A program made the translations under genes and the position numbers. A stretch of 64,000 bases of DNA from Propioniciclava flava (GTDB lineage: Bacteria; Actinomycetota; Actinomycetes; Propionibacteriales; Propionibacteriaceae). The stretch covers positions 1-64,000 of the forward strand of contig NZ_PPCV01000002.1 of the NCBI RefSeq assembly GCF_004126535.1. Reading direction: 5' to 3'. Below, piece by piece: positions 51,877 to 60,798 of this stretch (positions within the stretch are counted from its first letter, which is position 1; each line of letters opens with the position of its first letter). Below the pieces are notes generated by a model. It did not search any database and had not been told where the DNA came from. It saw nothing but the letters and a program-made list of their open reading frames with translations.

Positions 51877-53031
51877 TCAGTTGATGGCGCTAGCGGTCAC
51901 CGTGACGGTGCCGGTGCGCTGGCGTCCTGCCGCCGTCGTCCATCCCAGATCGACGGTGCTGCCCGGTTCGATGTTGTCCAAAGCGGTCGACAGTTCGGGG
52001 CGGGAAGCGATCGTGTGGCCGTCCAGTGAGGTGATGACGTCGCCTGTGCGCAGTCCGGCGCGCCAGGCGGGTGTTCCCGGTTCGACGCGGGTGATGACGA
52101 CTTCCTGGGCCGCGTCGTCGTTGACGACGACGACACCGAGGTAGGCCTTGGGGCCGATGACGACGCTGCCGGATTCGTCCCCGGCGCGAACCTGGTTGAC
52201 GACCTGCATGGCGGCGTCGATCGGGACGCCGTAGACGCGGCGTCCTTCGTCGGTTTCCCCGGTTGCGCCCCCCGCCGTGGTCATGCCCAGCACCTCGCCG
52301 TGGGCGTCGAGCATGGGGCCGCCGGAGTCGCCCGGCCAGGCGGCCGCATTGGCTTGGATGAGCCCTCGCAGGCGCTGGGGCGGATCGTTCTCGTTGGCGC
52401 TGCGCACCTGGACCGACGTGTTGAGGGCCTGAACGTTGCCGCGATTGGCGGTGATGAACCCTTGGCCGTTCGCGTTTCCGGCGGCGATGACGGTTTCGCC
52501 GATGGCGACCGGATCCTGGTCGAGGGTGACCACTTTGAGGTGGGAGGCCCCCTCTAGTTTGAGGAGGGCGACGTCCTTGGTGGCGTCTCGCCCCACGAGG
52601 GTTGCGGTGTATTGCCGACCGGTGAGCGCGATGGTTGCTGTCACCGCGGACGTGGAGCGGACCACGTGATAGTTGGTGAGCACGTATCCGTCGGGCGTCA
52701 GCACCATGCCGGTGCCTGCCACCGTCTGGTTGCCGGTGCGTCCGGAGATGAGGACGACGCCGCGCTGGAGGGCGTCGGTGACGTCGACGGGGCCCGTCGT
52801 TTGAGCGGCCGTGGGCTGCGGGGTCGCTGTCGTGGTGTCGCTGGGGGCTGCGGGGATCGGGAACCGCCCGGGCGCAGTGCCCCGGGTGAGCCAACCGGTG
52901 GCCGTCGGGGCCACCAACGCGAGGGTCGCGAGTTGGGCCATCACGGCGATCAGGACGCCGATCACCACGGAAGCGAGGGAGGTGCGGCGCGCCACAGGAG
53001 GCGGTGGTGGGACGGGCCAAGGTGCGCTCAC
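51877..53031 (-). CDS. Trypsin-like protease with PDZ domain (HtrA-like), copy 2
   Basis: 384 residues. A Pro-rich cytoplasmic N terminus (APWPVPPPPPVARR), one membrane helix (about 19-42), then the protease: LTNYHVV (His), TKDVALLKL (Asp), PGDSGGPML (Ser), and a PDZ domain (YLGVVVVNDDAAQ, AGLRTGDVITSLDGHTI). Domain order and the final T-V-T-x-A-x-IN match copy 1. GTG 53031 has no ribosome site; TAGACT 9 nt upstream may be a -10 of a leaderless message. Divergent from topA. Confidence 0.87.
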   Translation of the reverse strand: MSAPWPVPPPPPVARRTSLASVVIGVLIAVMAQLATLALVAPTATGWLTRGTAPGRFPIPAAPSDTTTATPQPTAAQTTGPVDVTDALQRGVVLISGRTGNQTVAGTGMVLTPDGYVLTNYHVVRSTSAVTATIALTGRQYTATLVGRDATKDVALLKLEGASHLKVVTLDQDPVAIGETVIAAGNANGQGFITANRGNVQALNTSVQVRSANENDPPQRLRGLIQANAAAWPGDSGGPMLDAHGEVLGMTTAGGATGETDEGRRVYGVPIDAAMQVVNQVRAGDESGSVVIGPKAYLGVVVVNDDAAQEVVITRVEPGTPAWRAGLRTGDVITSLDGHTIASRPELSTALDNIEPGSTVDLGWTTAAGRQRTGTVTVTASAIN

Positions 53032-53172
53032 TTCGCCAGTCTAGGCAAGGCCTACGACACGGCCATGATCTGTTCTTCTTGCGGAGACCCGCTAGCATCC
53101 CGTCCTGGTGGCCCCTGTGGCCTGCCAGGTTCTCGGGGTCGTCCCCGTTCCTCGTGTTGGAGAAGGCACATC

Positions 53173-55917
53173 GTGGCAACTGACAATAAGCGCGCGCTCG
53201 TCATCGTCGAGTCCCCCGGCAAGGTGCGCAGCATCGCGCAATACCTGGGCGATGGGTACGTGGTCGAAGCGTCCGTCGGCCACGTGCGTGACCTGCCCAA
53301 GAACGCCGCCGACGTGCCCGCCAAGTACAAGGGGCAGGACTGGGCCACGACCGGCGTCGACATCGACAACGACTTCGAGCCGCTGTATGTGGTGCAGACG
53401 GCCAAGAAGGCGACGATCCGTAAACTCAAGGACGCCTTGAAGAACGTCGATGAGCTCTACCTGGCCACTGATGAGGACCGCGAGGGTGAGGCCATCGCGT
53501 GGCACCTCCTGCAGGAGCTCAAGCCGAAGGTTCCGGTCAAGCGCATGGTGTTCCACGAGATCACCCCCGACGCCATCCGGGCTGCCGTCGCGAACCCGCG
53601 CGATCTGGACATCGACCTGGTCGACGCCCAGGAGACGCGCCGCATCCTCGACCGGCTCTACGGTTTCAAGGTCAGTCGGGTGCTGTGGAAGAAGGTCAAG
53701 CCGAAGCTGTCCGCCGGACGCGTGCAATCGGTCGCGACCCGGCTCATCGTGGACCGCGAGCGCGAACGCATGGCGTTTGTCTCGGCCGATTACGCCGACC
53801 TGGAGGTCACGCTTGATGCCGGTGCCGACGCGGAGCCGTCCGCGTTCACGGCACGGGTCAGTTCCGCGGCAGGCTTGAAGGTCGCGGCGGGCCGCGATTT
53901 CGACAGCCTCGGCGTCCTGACCGCCAAGAAGGCACTGCACCTGAACCTCGCGGCCGCGCAGGCGCTCGCCGACGGCCTGACGGGCGCCGGTGTGACGGTG
54001 GACTCGGTGGAAGCCAAGCCGCACACGCGGCGTCCCTACCCGCCGTTCCGGACGACGACGCTGCAGCAGGACGCGGGCCGCAAGCTCGGATTCACCGCGC
54101 AGCGCACCATGTCGGTGGCTCAGGAACTGTATGAAGGCGGCCACATCACCTATATGCGTACCGACTCGATCACGCTGTCGGCGACCGCCGTGCAGGGTGC
54201 CCGGGCGGCGGTGAAGGAGTTGTACGGCTCCTCCTACCTGCCCGACAAGCCCCGCACCTACGCCTCGAAGGTGAAGAACGCGCAGGAGGCCCACGAGGCG
54301 ATCCGCCCCGCCGGGGACAGCTTCACCGCCCCCGACAAGACGGGGCTGCGCGGGGACGCGTTGCGCCTGTACGACCTGATCTGGAAGCGCACGGTTGCCT
54401 CGCAGATGCGTGACGCCGAGGGGCAGACCGTCTCCATCGGGATGACGGCGACGCTCAAGGCGGCCGTGGACGTGACCGATGCCACCACCGGTGAGATCGT
54501 CAACGTCGCGACGGCGGCGCTGACGTCCTCGGGTCGCACGCTCACGTTCCCCGGGTTCCTCCGGGCCTACGTCCAAGGCATTGAGGAGGGCGATGCATCC
54601 GACGACGCGACCGCCCAACTGCCCGCGCTCAGTGTCGGGGACGCCCTCGACGTGGCCGGGGTGGAAGCCGAACCGCACGCGACGCGCCCGCCGGCCCGCT
54701 ACACCGAGCCGTCCCTGGTGGCGAAGCTGGAGGAACTGGAGATCGGGCGGCCGTCGACCTACGCGTCGATCATCCGCACGATCACCGAGCGTGATTACGT
54801 CTTCAAGAAGGGTTCGGCCCTCGTCCCGACGTGGCTGGCGTTCGCGGTGACGCGCCTGCTGGAGGAGCACTTCCCGCGCCAGGTGGATTACCAGTTCACC
54901 GCGGAGATGGAAGACGTCCTCGACGAGATCGCGAACGGTTCGGCCGACCGGCTGCAAACTCTGAAGGACTTCTATTTCGGGACGCAGGGCGAGAACGGCT
55001 ATCAGGGCCTGCTGACGTTGGTGGAGGAACTGGGCGACATCGATCCGCGCGAGATCGCGACGTTCGCGCCCGTCCACGACAACGGTTCGGGAATCGAGGT
55101 GCGGGTCGGGAAGTTCCGTCCCTTCCTGGAGGACGCCGACGGGAACCGCGCCAACATCGACGAGGATCTGCCCCCTGACGAGTTGACCGTCGAGAAGGCG
55201 CGGGAGTTGTTGGAGACGCCCTCGGGGGCCACGAAGGAACTGGGCACCGATCCCGTGTCGGGGAACCCACTGGTGGCCAAGAACGGACGCTTTGGCCCTT
55301 ACGTCACCGAGGTGCTCCCCGAGGACGCCCCGAAGAAGCAGAAGCCGCGCACGGCGTCCCTGTTCAAGGACATGTCGCTGGACACGGTGACGTTGGAGGA
55401 AGCGCTCAAACTGTTGACGCTGCCCCGTCTGGTGGGCGCCGACGCGGAGGGCAAGGAGATCACCGCCGCGAACGGCCCCTATGGCCCTTACCTGAAGAAG
55501 GGCACGGATTATCGCTCGCTGACCAGCGAAGACGAGTTGTTCACGGTGACGTTGGAGCAGGCCGAAGCGATCTACGCGCAGCCCAAGCAGCGGGGACGCC
55601 GCGCCGCGGCGGGCCCGTTGAAGGAGTTGGGTGAGGATCCGAACTCGGGCAAGCCGGTCGTGGTGAAGGACGGCCGCTTCGGCGCCTACGTGACGGACGG
55701 CGAGTACAACGCCACGTTGCGGAAGTCGGATTCGGTGGAGGACATCACGTTGGAGCGGGCCGCTGAACTGCTGGCCGAGAAGCGCGCCAAGGGGCCTGCC
55801 CCCAAGAAGACCACGCGTCGGGCGTCCACGACGGCCAAGGCGACCACGGCCGCCAAGAAGCCCGCTGCCCGCACGACGACGCGCAAGCCCGCTGCGAAGA
55901 AGCCCTCGGCGTCCTGA
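53173..55917 (+). CDS. topA: DNA topoisomerase I
   Basis: 914 residues. The TOPRIM domain (RALVIVESPGKVRSI, ATDEDREGEAIAWHL) leads to the type IA core with the active tyrosine in GHITYMRTDSITLS. It relaxes negative supercoils. As in other actinobacteria, there are no zinc fingers; instead three topoisomerase C-terminal repeats are seen (GTDPVSGNPLVAKNGRFGPYV, then ANGPYGPYLKKG, then GEDPNSGKPVVVKDGRFGAYV) and a basic tail of Lys, Ala and Thr (last 40 residues) that aids processivity in mycobacterial TopA. GTG 53173 has GGAGAAGG 8 nt upstream. Confidence 0.96.
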   Translation: MATDNKRALVIVESPGKVRSIAQYLGDGYVVEASVGHVRDLPKNAADVPAKYKGQDWATTGVDIDNDFEPLYVVQTAKKATIRKLKDALKNVDELYLATDEDREGEAIAWHLLQELKPKVPVKRMVFHEITPDAIRAAVANPRDLDIDLVDAQETRRILDRLYGFKVSRVLWKKVKPKLSAGRVQSVATRLIVDRERERMAFVSADYADLEVTLDAGADAEPSAFTARVSSAAGLKVAAGRDFDSLGVLTAKKALHLNLAAAQALADGLTGAGVTVDSVEAKPHTRRPYPPFRTTTLQQDAGRKLGFTAQRTMSVAQELYEGGHITYMRTDSITLSATAVQGARAAVKELYGSSYLPDKPRTYASKVKNAQEAHEAIRPAGDSFTAPDKTGLRGDALRLYDLIWKRTVASQMRDAEGQTVSIGMTATLKAAVDVTDATTGEIVNVATAALTSSGRTLTFPGFLRAYVQGIEEGDASDDATAQLPALSVGDALDVAGVEAEPHATRPPARYTEPSLVAKLEELEIGRPSTYASIIRTITERDYVFKKGSALVPTWLAFAVTRLLEEHFPRQVDYQFTAEMEDVLDEIANGSADRLQTLKDFYFGTQGENGYQGLLTLVEELGDIDPREIATFAPVHDNGSGIEVRVGKFRPFLEDADGNRANIDEDLPPDELTVEKARELLETPSGATKELGTDPVSGNPLVAKNGRFGPYVTEVLPEDAPKKQKPRTASLFKDMSLDTVTLEEALKLLTLPRLVGADAEGKEITAANGPYGPYLKKGTDYRSLTSEDELFTVTLEQAEAIYAQPKQRGRRAAAGPLKELGEDPNSGKPVVVKDGRFGAYVTDGEYNATLRKSDSVEDITLERAAELLAEKRAKGPAPKKTTRRASTTAKATTAAKKPAARTTTRKPAAKKPSAS

Positions 55918-55920
55918 GCA

Positions 55921-55965
55921 GCCTCACCTCGTCGGCGCAGGGGCTGTCGCGAGGGGCTGTGAGGC
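55921..55965 (+). terminator. Hairpin after topA
   Basis: GCCTCAC and CTCG are mirrored by CGAG and GTGAGGC. It begins 4 nt past the topA stop and ends 21 nt before the convergent NUDIX gene's stop. No T run. Confidence 0.5.
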
Positions 55966-55985
55966 GTCTGGGGCTGAGCGCGAGA

Positions 55986-56402
55986 TTAGCCGCGCGGCCC
56001 GAGGGGGCGCTGAAGCAAGGCGGGGATGACGTGTTCCACCAGCATGGGCGACAACGCGGGCGCGGTGGCCGCGTCGGGTGTGAGGGGAAGCCAGCGCAGT
56101 TCTTCGATCTCTGCGGACGCCACCGGTTCGCCGGCCAGCGGGGCCAGGAACACGTCGGAGGTAATGGTCAGGCCAGGTTCGTTGGCGGCCCCAGCCGACC
56201 AGTGGCCCAGCAGGGTCAGGTCGGACTCATCAAGGGTGAGGGAGAGTTCCTCGGCGACCTCGCGGACGGTCGCCTGCGGGTGCGTTTCGCCCGGCTCGAC
56301 TTTGCCGCCCGGCAGCATGAACGCGGTGGTGCCTCGCTTGCGGACCAGCAGGAGATCCCCCTTGGCGTTGCGGAACGTCACGGACACCACGAACAAGCTC
56401 AC
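55986..56402 (-). CDS. MutT-type NUDIX hydrolase
   Basis: 138 residues. The NUDIX box runs GGKVEPGETHPQATVREVAEEL from about residue 31 with the REVAEEL metal-binding glutamates. It likely cleaves an oxidised nucleoside triphosphate or other nucleoside diphosphate derivative. GTG 56402 is preferred because the fold starts there (LFVVSVTFRNAKGDLLLV); TAGAGT lies 8 nt upstream and may be the -10 of a leaderless message. The longer start at 56435 is possible. Substrate unknown. Confidence 0.85.
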   Translation of the reverse strand: MSLFVVSVTFRNAKGDLLLVRKRGTTAFMLPGGKVEPGETHPQATVREVAEELSLTLDESDLTLLGHWSAGAANEPGLTITSDVFLAPLAGEPVASAEIEELRWLPLTPDAATAPALSPMLVEHVIPALLQRPLGPRG

Positions 56403-56436
56403 GGGGGATGACTCTAGCCCGGACGGCCACGACAAA

Positions 56437-56464
56437 CGGGGCCAGCCCCGGAGGGCTGACCCCG
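56437..56464. terminator. Terminator after the catalase gene
   Basis: CGGGGCCAGCCC, loop CGGA, GGGCTGACCCCG: an 11-bp stem with one mismatch. It starts 22 nt past the catalase stop (minus strand). Confidence 0.75.
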
Positions 56465-56486
56465 TCAGGTCGACGTGTGTGTCGCG

Positions 56487-57959
56487 TCAGCGAGCGTTCA
56501 CGTTCGCCTCGATCCGGGCGCCGACCGTCGGGTCGATGGACTTCCAGTACCAGATCGCCCGGGCGAGAACCTCGCCGGTGACGCCCGTCAGCGCGCCGGT
56601 GACCGTCTCGACGAGGCGGTCGCGGGCAGCGTCATCGAAGACCTCGCGCACGAGTGTCCCTGCCTGACCGAAATCGTCATCTTCGGCGTGCAGAGTGTTC
56701 GCGGAGCGCAGGATCTCGCCATCGGCCTCCCACGTCTCGGCCGGGGTGCCCTGCCAGTCGGAGTACGGACGCCCGAACGAGTTCGGGGCGTACACCGGCG
56801 CATCACCGGAGTGGTAGAACGCCATCTGCCCGTCGAACATGTAGTGGTTGGCGCTCTCCTGGCCGCCGGGAACCGCGATCGGCTGGTTGACCGGAAGCTG
56901 GTGGAAGTTCGACCCGATGCGGTAGCGCTGCGCGTCCGCGTAGGCGAACACACGACCCAGCAGCATCTTGTCGGGGGAGAACCCGATACCCGGGACGATG
57001 TTGGACGGCGCGAACGCCGCCTGCTCGATCTGGGCGAAGTAGTTGTCGGGGTTCTGGTTGAGTTCCAACTCGCCGACCTCGATCAGCGGGTAGTCCTGCT
57101 TCGACCAGGTCTTCGTCAGATCGAAGGGGTTGAAGCGGTAGGTCTTGGCGTCCTCGTAAGGCATGATCTGCACCGAGAGCGTCCACTTCGGGAAATCGCC
57201 GCGCTCGATGGACTCAAACAGGTCGCGGCGGTGATAGTCGGCGTCCTGCCCGGCGATGGTGGCGGCCTCTTCATTGCTGAGGTACTCCATGCCCTGCTGG
57301 GTGTGGAAGTGGTACTTCACCCAGAACCGCTCACCGGCCGCGTTGACCCACATGTAGGTGTGGGAGCCGTAGCCGTTCATGTTGCGCCACGTCTTCGGCA
57401 GGCCGCGGTCACCCATCAAGTAGGCGACCTGGTGGGCGGTCTCCGGGGAGAGCGTCCAGAAATCCCACTGCATCGTGTTGTCGCGCAGGCCGCTCGCGGG
57501 CAGACGCTTCTGCGAACGGATGAAGTGTGGGAACTTGATGGGGTCACGCAGGAAGAAGACGGGCGTGTTGTTGCCGACGAGGTCGTAGTTGCCTTCAGTG
57601 GTGTAGAAGCGCAGCGAGAAGCCACGCACGTCACGCCAGGTGTCGGGGGAGCCCAACTCGCCCGCAACGGTCGAGAACCGCAGCAGCGTCTTGGTCTGGG
57701 TGCCCGGCTGGAAGACGGCAGCCTTGGTGTACTGGGAAACATCGTGGGTCACCGTGAAGTGGCCAAAAGCGCCAGCGCCCTTGGCGTGCGGACGCCGCTC
57801 GACGACGTTCTCGCGGTTGAAGTGAGCCAGTGTCTCGACCAAGTGCACATCGTGCAAGACGATCGGGCCATCAGCACCGACCGACAGGGAATGCGCGTCG
57901 CTCTCGGCGACAGCACCTCCGGTGGTCTGGGACGGGTGGGAAGACGATGAAGTGGTCAC
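56487..57959 (-). CDS. katA: Catalase, small-subunit heme type
   Basis: 490 residues, clade 3. Distal His58 lies in [12 protein letters not shown], the distal Asn in [13 protein letters not shown], and the heme-ligand Tyr in [20 protein letters not shown]-binding residues of small catalases are likely present ([12 protein letters not shown] region). It destroys hydrogen peroxide in the cytoplasm. The GTG start has GGAAAGGA upstream. A perfect palindrome TACATGTA lies 47 nt before the start and may be an operator. No FurA/CatR gene is adjacent. Confidence 0.96.
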   Translation of the reverse strand: MTTSSSSHPSQTTGGAVAESDAHSLSVGADGPIVLHDVHLVETLAHFNRENVVERRPHAKGAGAFGHFTVTHDVSQYTKAAVFQPGTQTKTLLRFSTVAGELGSPDTWRDVRGFSLRFYTTEGNYDLVGNNTPVFFLRDPIKFPHFIRSQKRLPASGLRDNTMQWDFWTLSPETAHQVAYLMGDRGLPKTWRNMNGYGSHTYMWVNAAGERFWVKYHFHTQQGMEYLSNEEAATIAGQDADYHRRDLFESIERGDFPKWTLSVQIMPYEDAKTYRFNPFDLTKTWSKQDYPLIEVGELELNQNPDNYFAQIEQAAFAPSNIVPGIGFSPDKMLLGRVFAYADAQRYRIGSNFHQLPVNQPIAVPGGQESANHYMFDGQMAFYHSGDAPVYAPNSFGRPYSDWQGTPAETWEADGEILRSANTLHAEDDDFGQAGTLVREVFDDAARDRLVETVTGALTGVTGEVLARAIWYWKSIDPTVGARIEANVNAR

Positions 57960-58005
57960 GGCTTTGTCCTTTCCGTGGAGTCCGTTGGGGACGTAGACGA
58001 CTCCT

Positions 58006-58013
58006 TACATGTA
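58006..58013. promoter_or_regulatory. Palindrome TACATGTA upstream of katA
   Basis: An 8-bp perfect dyad inside CTTACATGTAGG in the 111-bp space between divergent katA and tmk. On the minus strand TACATG could also serve as a -10. The role is a guess. Confidence 0.3.
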
Positions 58014-58058
58014 GGCGAACACCGACGTGGATGCGGATATTCCCGATCCTTGTCCGCC

Positions 58059-58064
58059 TAGGAT
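58059..58064 (+). promoter_or_regulatory. Likely -10 element of tmk (leaderless)
   Basis: TAGGAT lies 6 nt before the tmk ATG, so transcription would begin at or next to the start codon. There is no Shine-Dalgarno sequence. Leaderless messages are common in actinobacteria. Confidence 0.45.
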
Positions 58065-58070
58065 GAACGG

Positions 58071-58775
58071 ATGCAGGGACGGTTCATAGTGTTCGAGGGC
58101 GGCGACGGGGCGGGCAAGACGACCCAGTCGGCCCTCCTCGCTGAGTGGTTGACGGGGCGTGGTCGTGACGTCGTGTTGACCCGGGAACCGGGTGAGGGTC
58201 CTGTGGGGGCGAAGATTCGCGCGATCCTGCTCGACCCGGCCACCGGCGATCTGTCGCCCCGAGCCGAGGCGCTGCTGTATTCGGCCGACCGCGCCCACCA
58301 CGTCGATACCACGATCAAGCCTGCGCTGGGGCGCGGAGCGGTCGTGGTCTGTGACCGTTACATCGACTCGACGCTCGCCTACCAGGGCGCCGGACGGACG
58401 CTCGACCTCGCCGACCTTGAACCGATCGCGTGGTGGGCGGCCGACCACCTCGTCCCGGACCTGACCATCCTGCTCGATCTGGATCCGGTCGAGGGGCTGG
58501 CGACCATCGGGGAGCGTGACCGGTTGGAATCCGCCGACGACGATTTCCATGCCCGCACGCGCGCTCACTTCCTCCGCCTGGCGGAGCGCGATCCTGGCCG
58601 GTATCTCGTCGTGGACGCCCGCGCCAGCATCACCGCGATCCAGGAGCAGATTCGCGCGCGGTTCGAGCGCTTGGAGTCCGAGGATCCCGAGACGCTGCAG
58701 GTCGACCGACGCGGCGCACTGCGAGCCCTGTTCGGCGCGGAAACGTCCGACGTCGAGGGCACACTGGCCCCATGA
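58071..58775 (+). CDS. tmk: Thymidylate kinase
   Basis: 234 residues, about 25 longer than E. coli Tmk because of a C-terminal extension. P-loop FEGGDGAGKTTQ (8-19), the DR motif VVCDRYIDSTLAYQG and the substrate loop LTREPGEGPVGAKIR. It makes dTDP from dTMP. The ATGA overlap with holB ties nucleotide supply to the clamp-loader subunit; the same pairing occurs in many bacteria. Confidence 0.95.
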   Translation: MQGRFIVFEGGDGAGKTTQSALLAEWLTGRGRDVVLTREPGEGPVGAKIRAILLDPATGDLSPRAEALLYSADRAHHVDTTIKPALGRGAVVVCDRYIDSTLAYQGAGRTLDLADLEPIAWWAADHLVPDLTILLDLDPVEGLATIGERDRLESADDDFHARTRAHFLRLAERDPGRYLVVDARASITAIQEQIRARFERLESEDPETLQVDRRGALRALFGAETSDVEGTLAP

Positions 58776-59929
58776 GTGCATCCCCGCCTGCCGGGTCCGG
58801 CGTGTGGTCGGATCTCGTCGGTCAGGAGCGCGCCGTCGAGGTGCTGCGCCGCGCCGTCATGGGGGAGAAGAACTCCATGACCCACGCCTGGCTGCTGACG
58901 GGCCCGCCCGGGTCTGGCCGTTCGAACGCCGCCCGCGCGTTCGCGGCCGCGCTGCAATGCGAACAGGGCGGGTGCGGGGTCTGCAACGCGTGCCGGACGT
59001 CCTTGTCGGGGGCGCATCCTGATGTGACGTTGTTGCGCACCGAGCAGTTGTCTATCGGTGTGGACGAGGTCCGCGATCTGGTGCGTTGTGCGGCCATGAG
59101 CCCCACACTGGGTCGCCACCAAGTCATCGTCGTCGAAGATGCCGACCGCGTGACCGAGCGAGGCGCCGACGCATTGTTGAAGGCGGTGGAGGAGCCCGCA
59201 CCGCGCACCGTATGGCTGCTGTGTGCCCCCACTCCGCAAGACGTGGTCGTCACCATCCGCTCCCGCGCCCGTGCGGTGTCGCTGACGACGCCAAGCGAGG
59301 CCGCCATCACGACGCTGCTGATCGAACGAGACGGCATCCCCTCCGAGATGGCCGCCCACGCTGCGCGCGTCTCGCAAGGGCACATCGGCCGCGCGAGGGC
59401 GATTGCCCGCAGCGAGGACGCGCGCCGCCGTCGCGCGGAGATCCTGCGGATCCCTGCACAGCTACGGACGCTCGGCGCCTGCCTGCAAGCGGCGACGAAC
59501 CTCGTCGAGGCCGCCACGGCCGAAGCCGCCGAAGCTACCGCTGAACTGGACGTCTCCGAGCGCACCGCCTTGTCGGAGGCGCTGGGCATCGGCGCCAAGG
59601 GCGGGCGTCCGCGCCATGCGCAGGCCGCGTTGCGGGAGTTGGAGGATCAGCAGAAGGCCCGCGCCAAACGGATCCAGCGCGATGCGTTGGATCGGGTGCT
59701 GAGTGAACTCACCAGCTATTACCGTGACGTGTTCGCGCTCCAGACGGGGGCGACCGCGCGCCTGGTGAACGCCGACATGGAACCGGATCTGGCACACCTG
59801 GCGCGGCGCACCACCCCCGAACGCACCGTGACGAGCCTGGACGCGATCCTGGCGGCCCGGGAGGCGCTGGAAACCAATGTTGCCCCGCAGCTAGCCATGG
59901 AGGCGCTGATGATTGGCCTACACGCCTGA
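58772..59929 (+). CDS. holB: DNA polymerase III delta prime subunit
   Basis: 385 residues. An AAA-type fold: VWSDLVGQERAVEVLRRAV, P-loop-like LLTGPPGSGRSNAARAFAAAL, the zinc knuckle CEQGGCGVCNACRTS, VIVVEDADRVTERGADALLKAVEEPAPRTVWLL. The P-loop has Gly-Arg where ATPases have Gly-Lys, as expected for a delta prime that does not bind ATP. Part of the clamp loader. Coupled to tmk by ATGA. Confidence 0.93.
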   Translation: MSASPPAGSGVWSDLVGQERAVEVLRRAVMGEKNSMTHAWLLTGPPGSGRSNAARAFAAALQCEQGGCGVCNACRTSLSGAHPDVTLLRTEQLSIGVDEVRDLVRCAAMSPTLGRHQVIVVEDADRVTERGADALLKAVEEPAPRTVWLLCAPTPQDVVVTIRSRARAVSLTTPSEAAITTLLIERDGIPSEMAAHAARVSQGHIGRARAIARSEDARRRRAEILRIPAQLRTLGACLQAATNLVEAATAEAAEATAELDVSERTALSEALGIGAKGGRPRHAQAALRELEDQQKARAKRIQRDALDRVLSELTSYYRDVFALQTGATARLVNADMEPDLAHLARRTTPERTVTSLDAILAAREALETNVAPQLAMEALMIGLHA

Positions 59930-60015
59930 GCGTGGAACCGTGTCGCTGCGGGGCAACCGTGCCCAGCTTTGCAACGATGGTGAGGAGTGTTTCCTCCAAG
60001 GCAAAGGACTTCCCC

Positions 60016-60777
60016 ATGGCCGAGAATCGCAGCGATGAGCAGGGCGTGCCCGGCGACGATTGGTCTGCGGACACCGCCCCGTCGGCGAGCGCGTCGGCGC
60101 CGACCCCGGCACCGGTGAGCGCCGCGTCCGCACCCGAAGCCCCCCAGGATCTGCTGACCGCGGATCCGGCTGTCAGCGCCGAGCATGACCGGCTGGTGGC
60201 CGAGCGGGCCGCGCGTCGTCAGCAGCGTCTTCAAGCGCTGGCCCCCAAGCCGGAACCCGAACCGGTCGTCGTCGCTGCCGCCGCCCCCGTGGTCGGGGGG
60301 ACGGTCCGCCCGCCCGCCCCCGTCGCGGAGACCGTCACGGTGCTCCAGCGCAGCAACGACAAGTGGGCCGGATCCTTGGGCCTGTTCTTGTTGCGCCTGG
60401 TGAGCGCAGCGATCATGGGCGTTCACGGCGCTAACAAGCTCCTCAACCTTCCGGCCGCCACCGAGACGCTGCAGAACACGGTGCTGCCCGTTCCCGGCAT
60501 CCTCGCCATTGTCATTGGCGCCGCCGAGATCGGCATCGCGATCGCGCTCGTCTTCGGTCTGCTCACCCGCGTCGCGGGCCTGGGTATCGCGCTGATCGCC
60601 GGTGGCGCGCTGGCGTTCGTCCAGTGGGGCCCGTGGTCGCCGTTCGTTCCCGGTTCGGCAGGGTTCAACGGGGAGTTGGAATTGCTGCTTGTCGCCGTCG
60701 GCATCTTGTTCCTGCTGCTGGGTGGTGGCGGCTGGTCGGTGGACCGCGGCTTCCGTTCGCGGCGCTCCGCCGAGTAG
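60016..60777 (+). CDS. DoxX-family membrane protein
   Basis: 253 residues. Residues 1-110 are disordered, rich in Ala, Pro and Ser, with a short coiled stretch (LVAERAARRQQRLQAL). The C-terminal half has four membrane helices of the DoxX family (LGLFLLRLVSAAIMGVHGANKL, ILAIVIGAAEIGIAIALVFG, GIALIAGGALAFVQWG, LLLVAVGILFLLLGGGGW). DoxX proteins are linked to quinone-related or oxidative-stress membrane functions. ATG 60016 with AAAGGA upstream was preferred to the GTG at 59932. Function unknown. Confidence 0.82.
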   Translation: MAENRSDEQGVPGDDWSADTAPSASASAPTPAPVSAASAPEAPQDLLTADPAVSAEHDRLVAERAARRQQRLQALAPKPEPEPVVVAAAAPVVGGTVRPPAPVAETVTVLQRSNDKWAGSLGLFLLRLVSAAIMGVHGANKLLNLPAATETLQNTVLPVPGILAIVIGAAEIGIAIALVFGLLTRVAGLGIALIAGGALAFVQWGPWSPFVPGSAGFNGELELLLVAVGILFLLLGGGGWSVDRGFRSRRSAE

Positions 60778-60798
60778 GCCTGTCGTCTGGCCGCGACC

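Noticed and set aside
53092-55077. A 661-codon minus-strand frame opposite topA
   Set aside because: Shadow frame with no motifs; topA is certain.
56475-57950. A 491-codon plus-strand frame opposite katA
   Set aside because: Antisense shadow of a clear catalase; no domain or ribosome-binding site.
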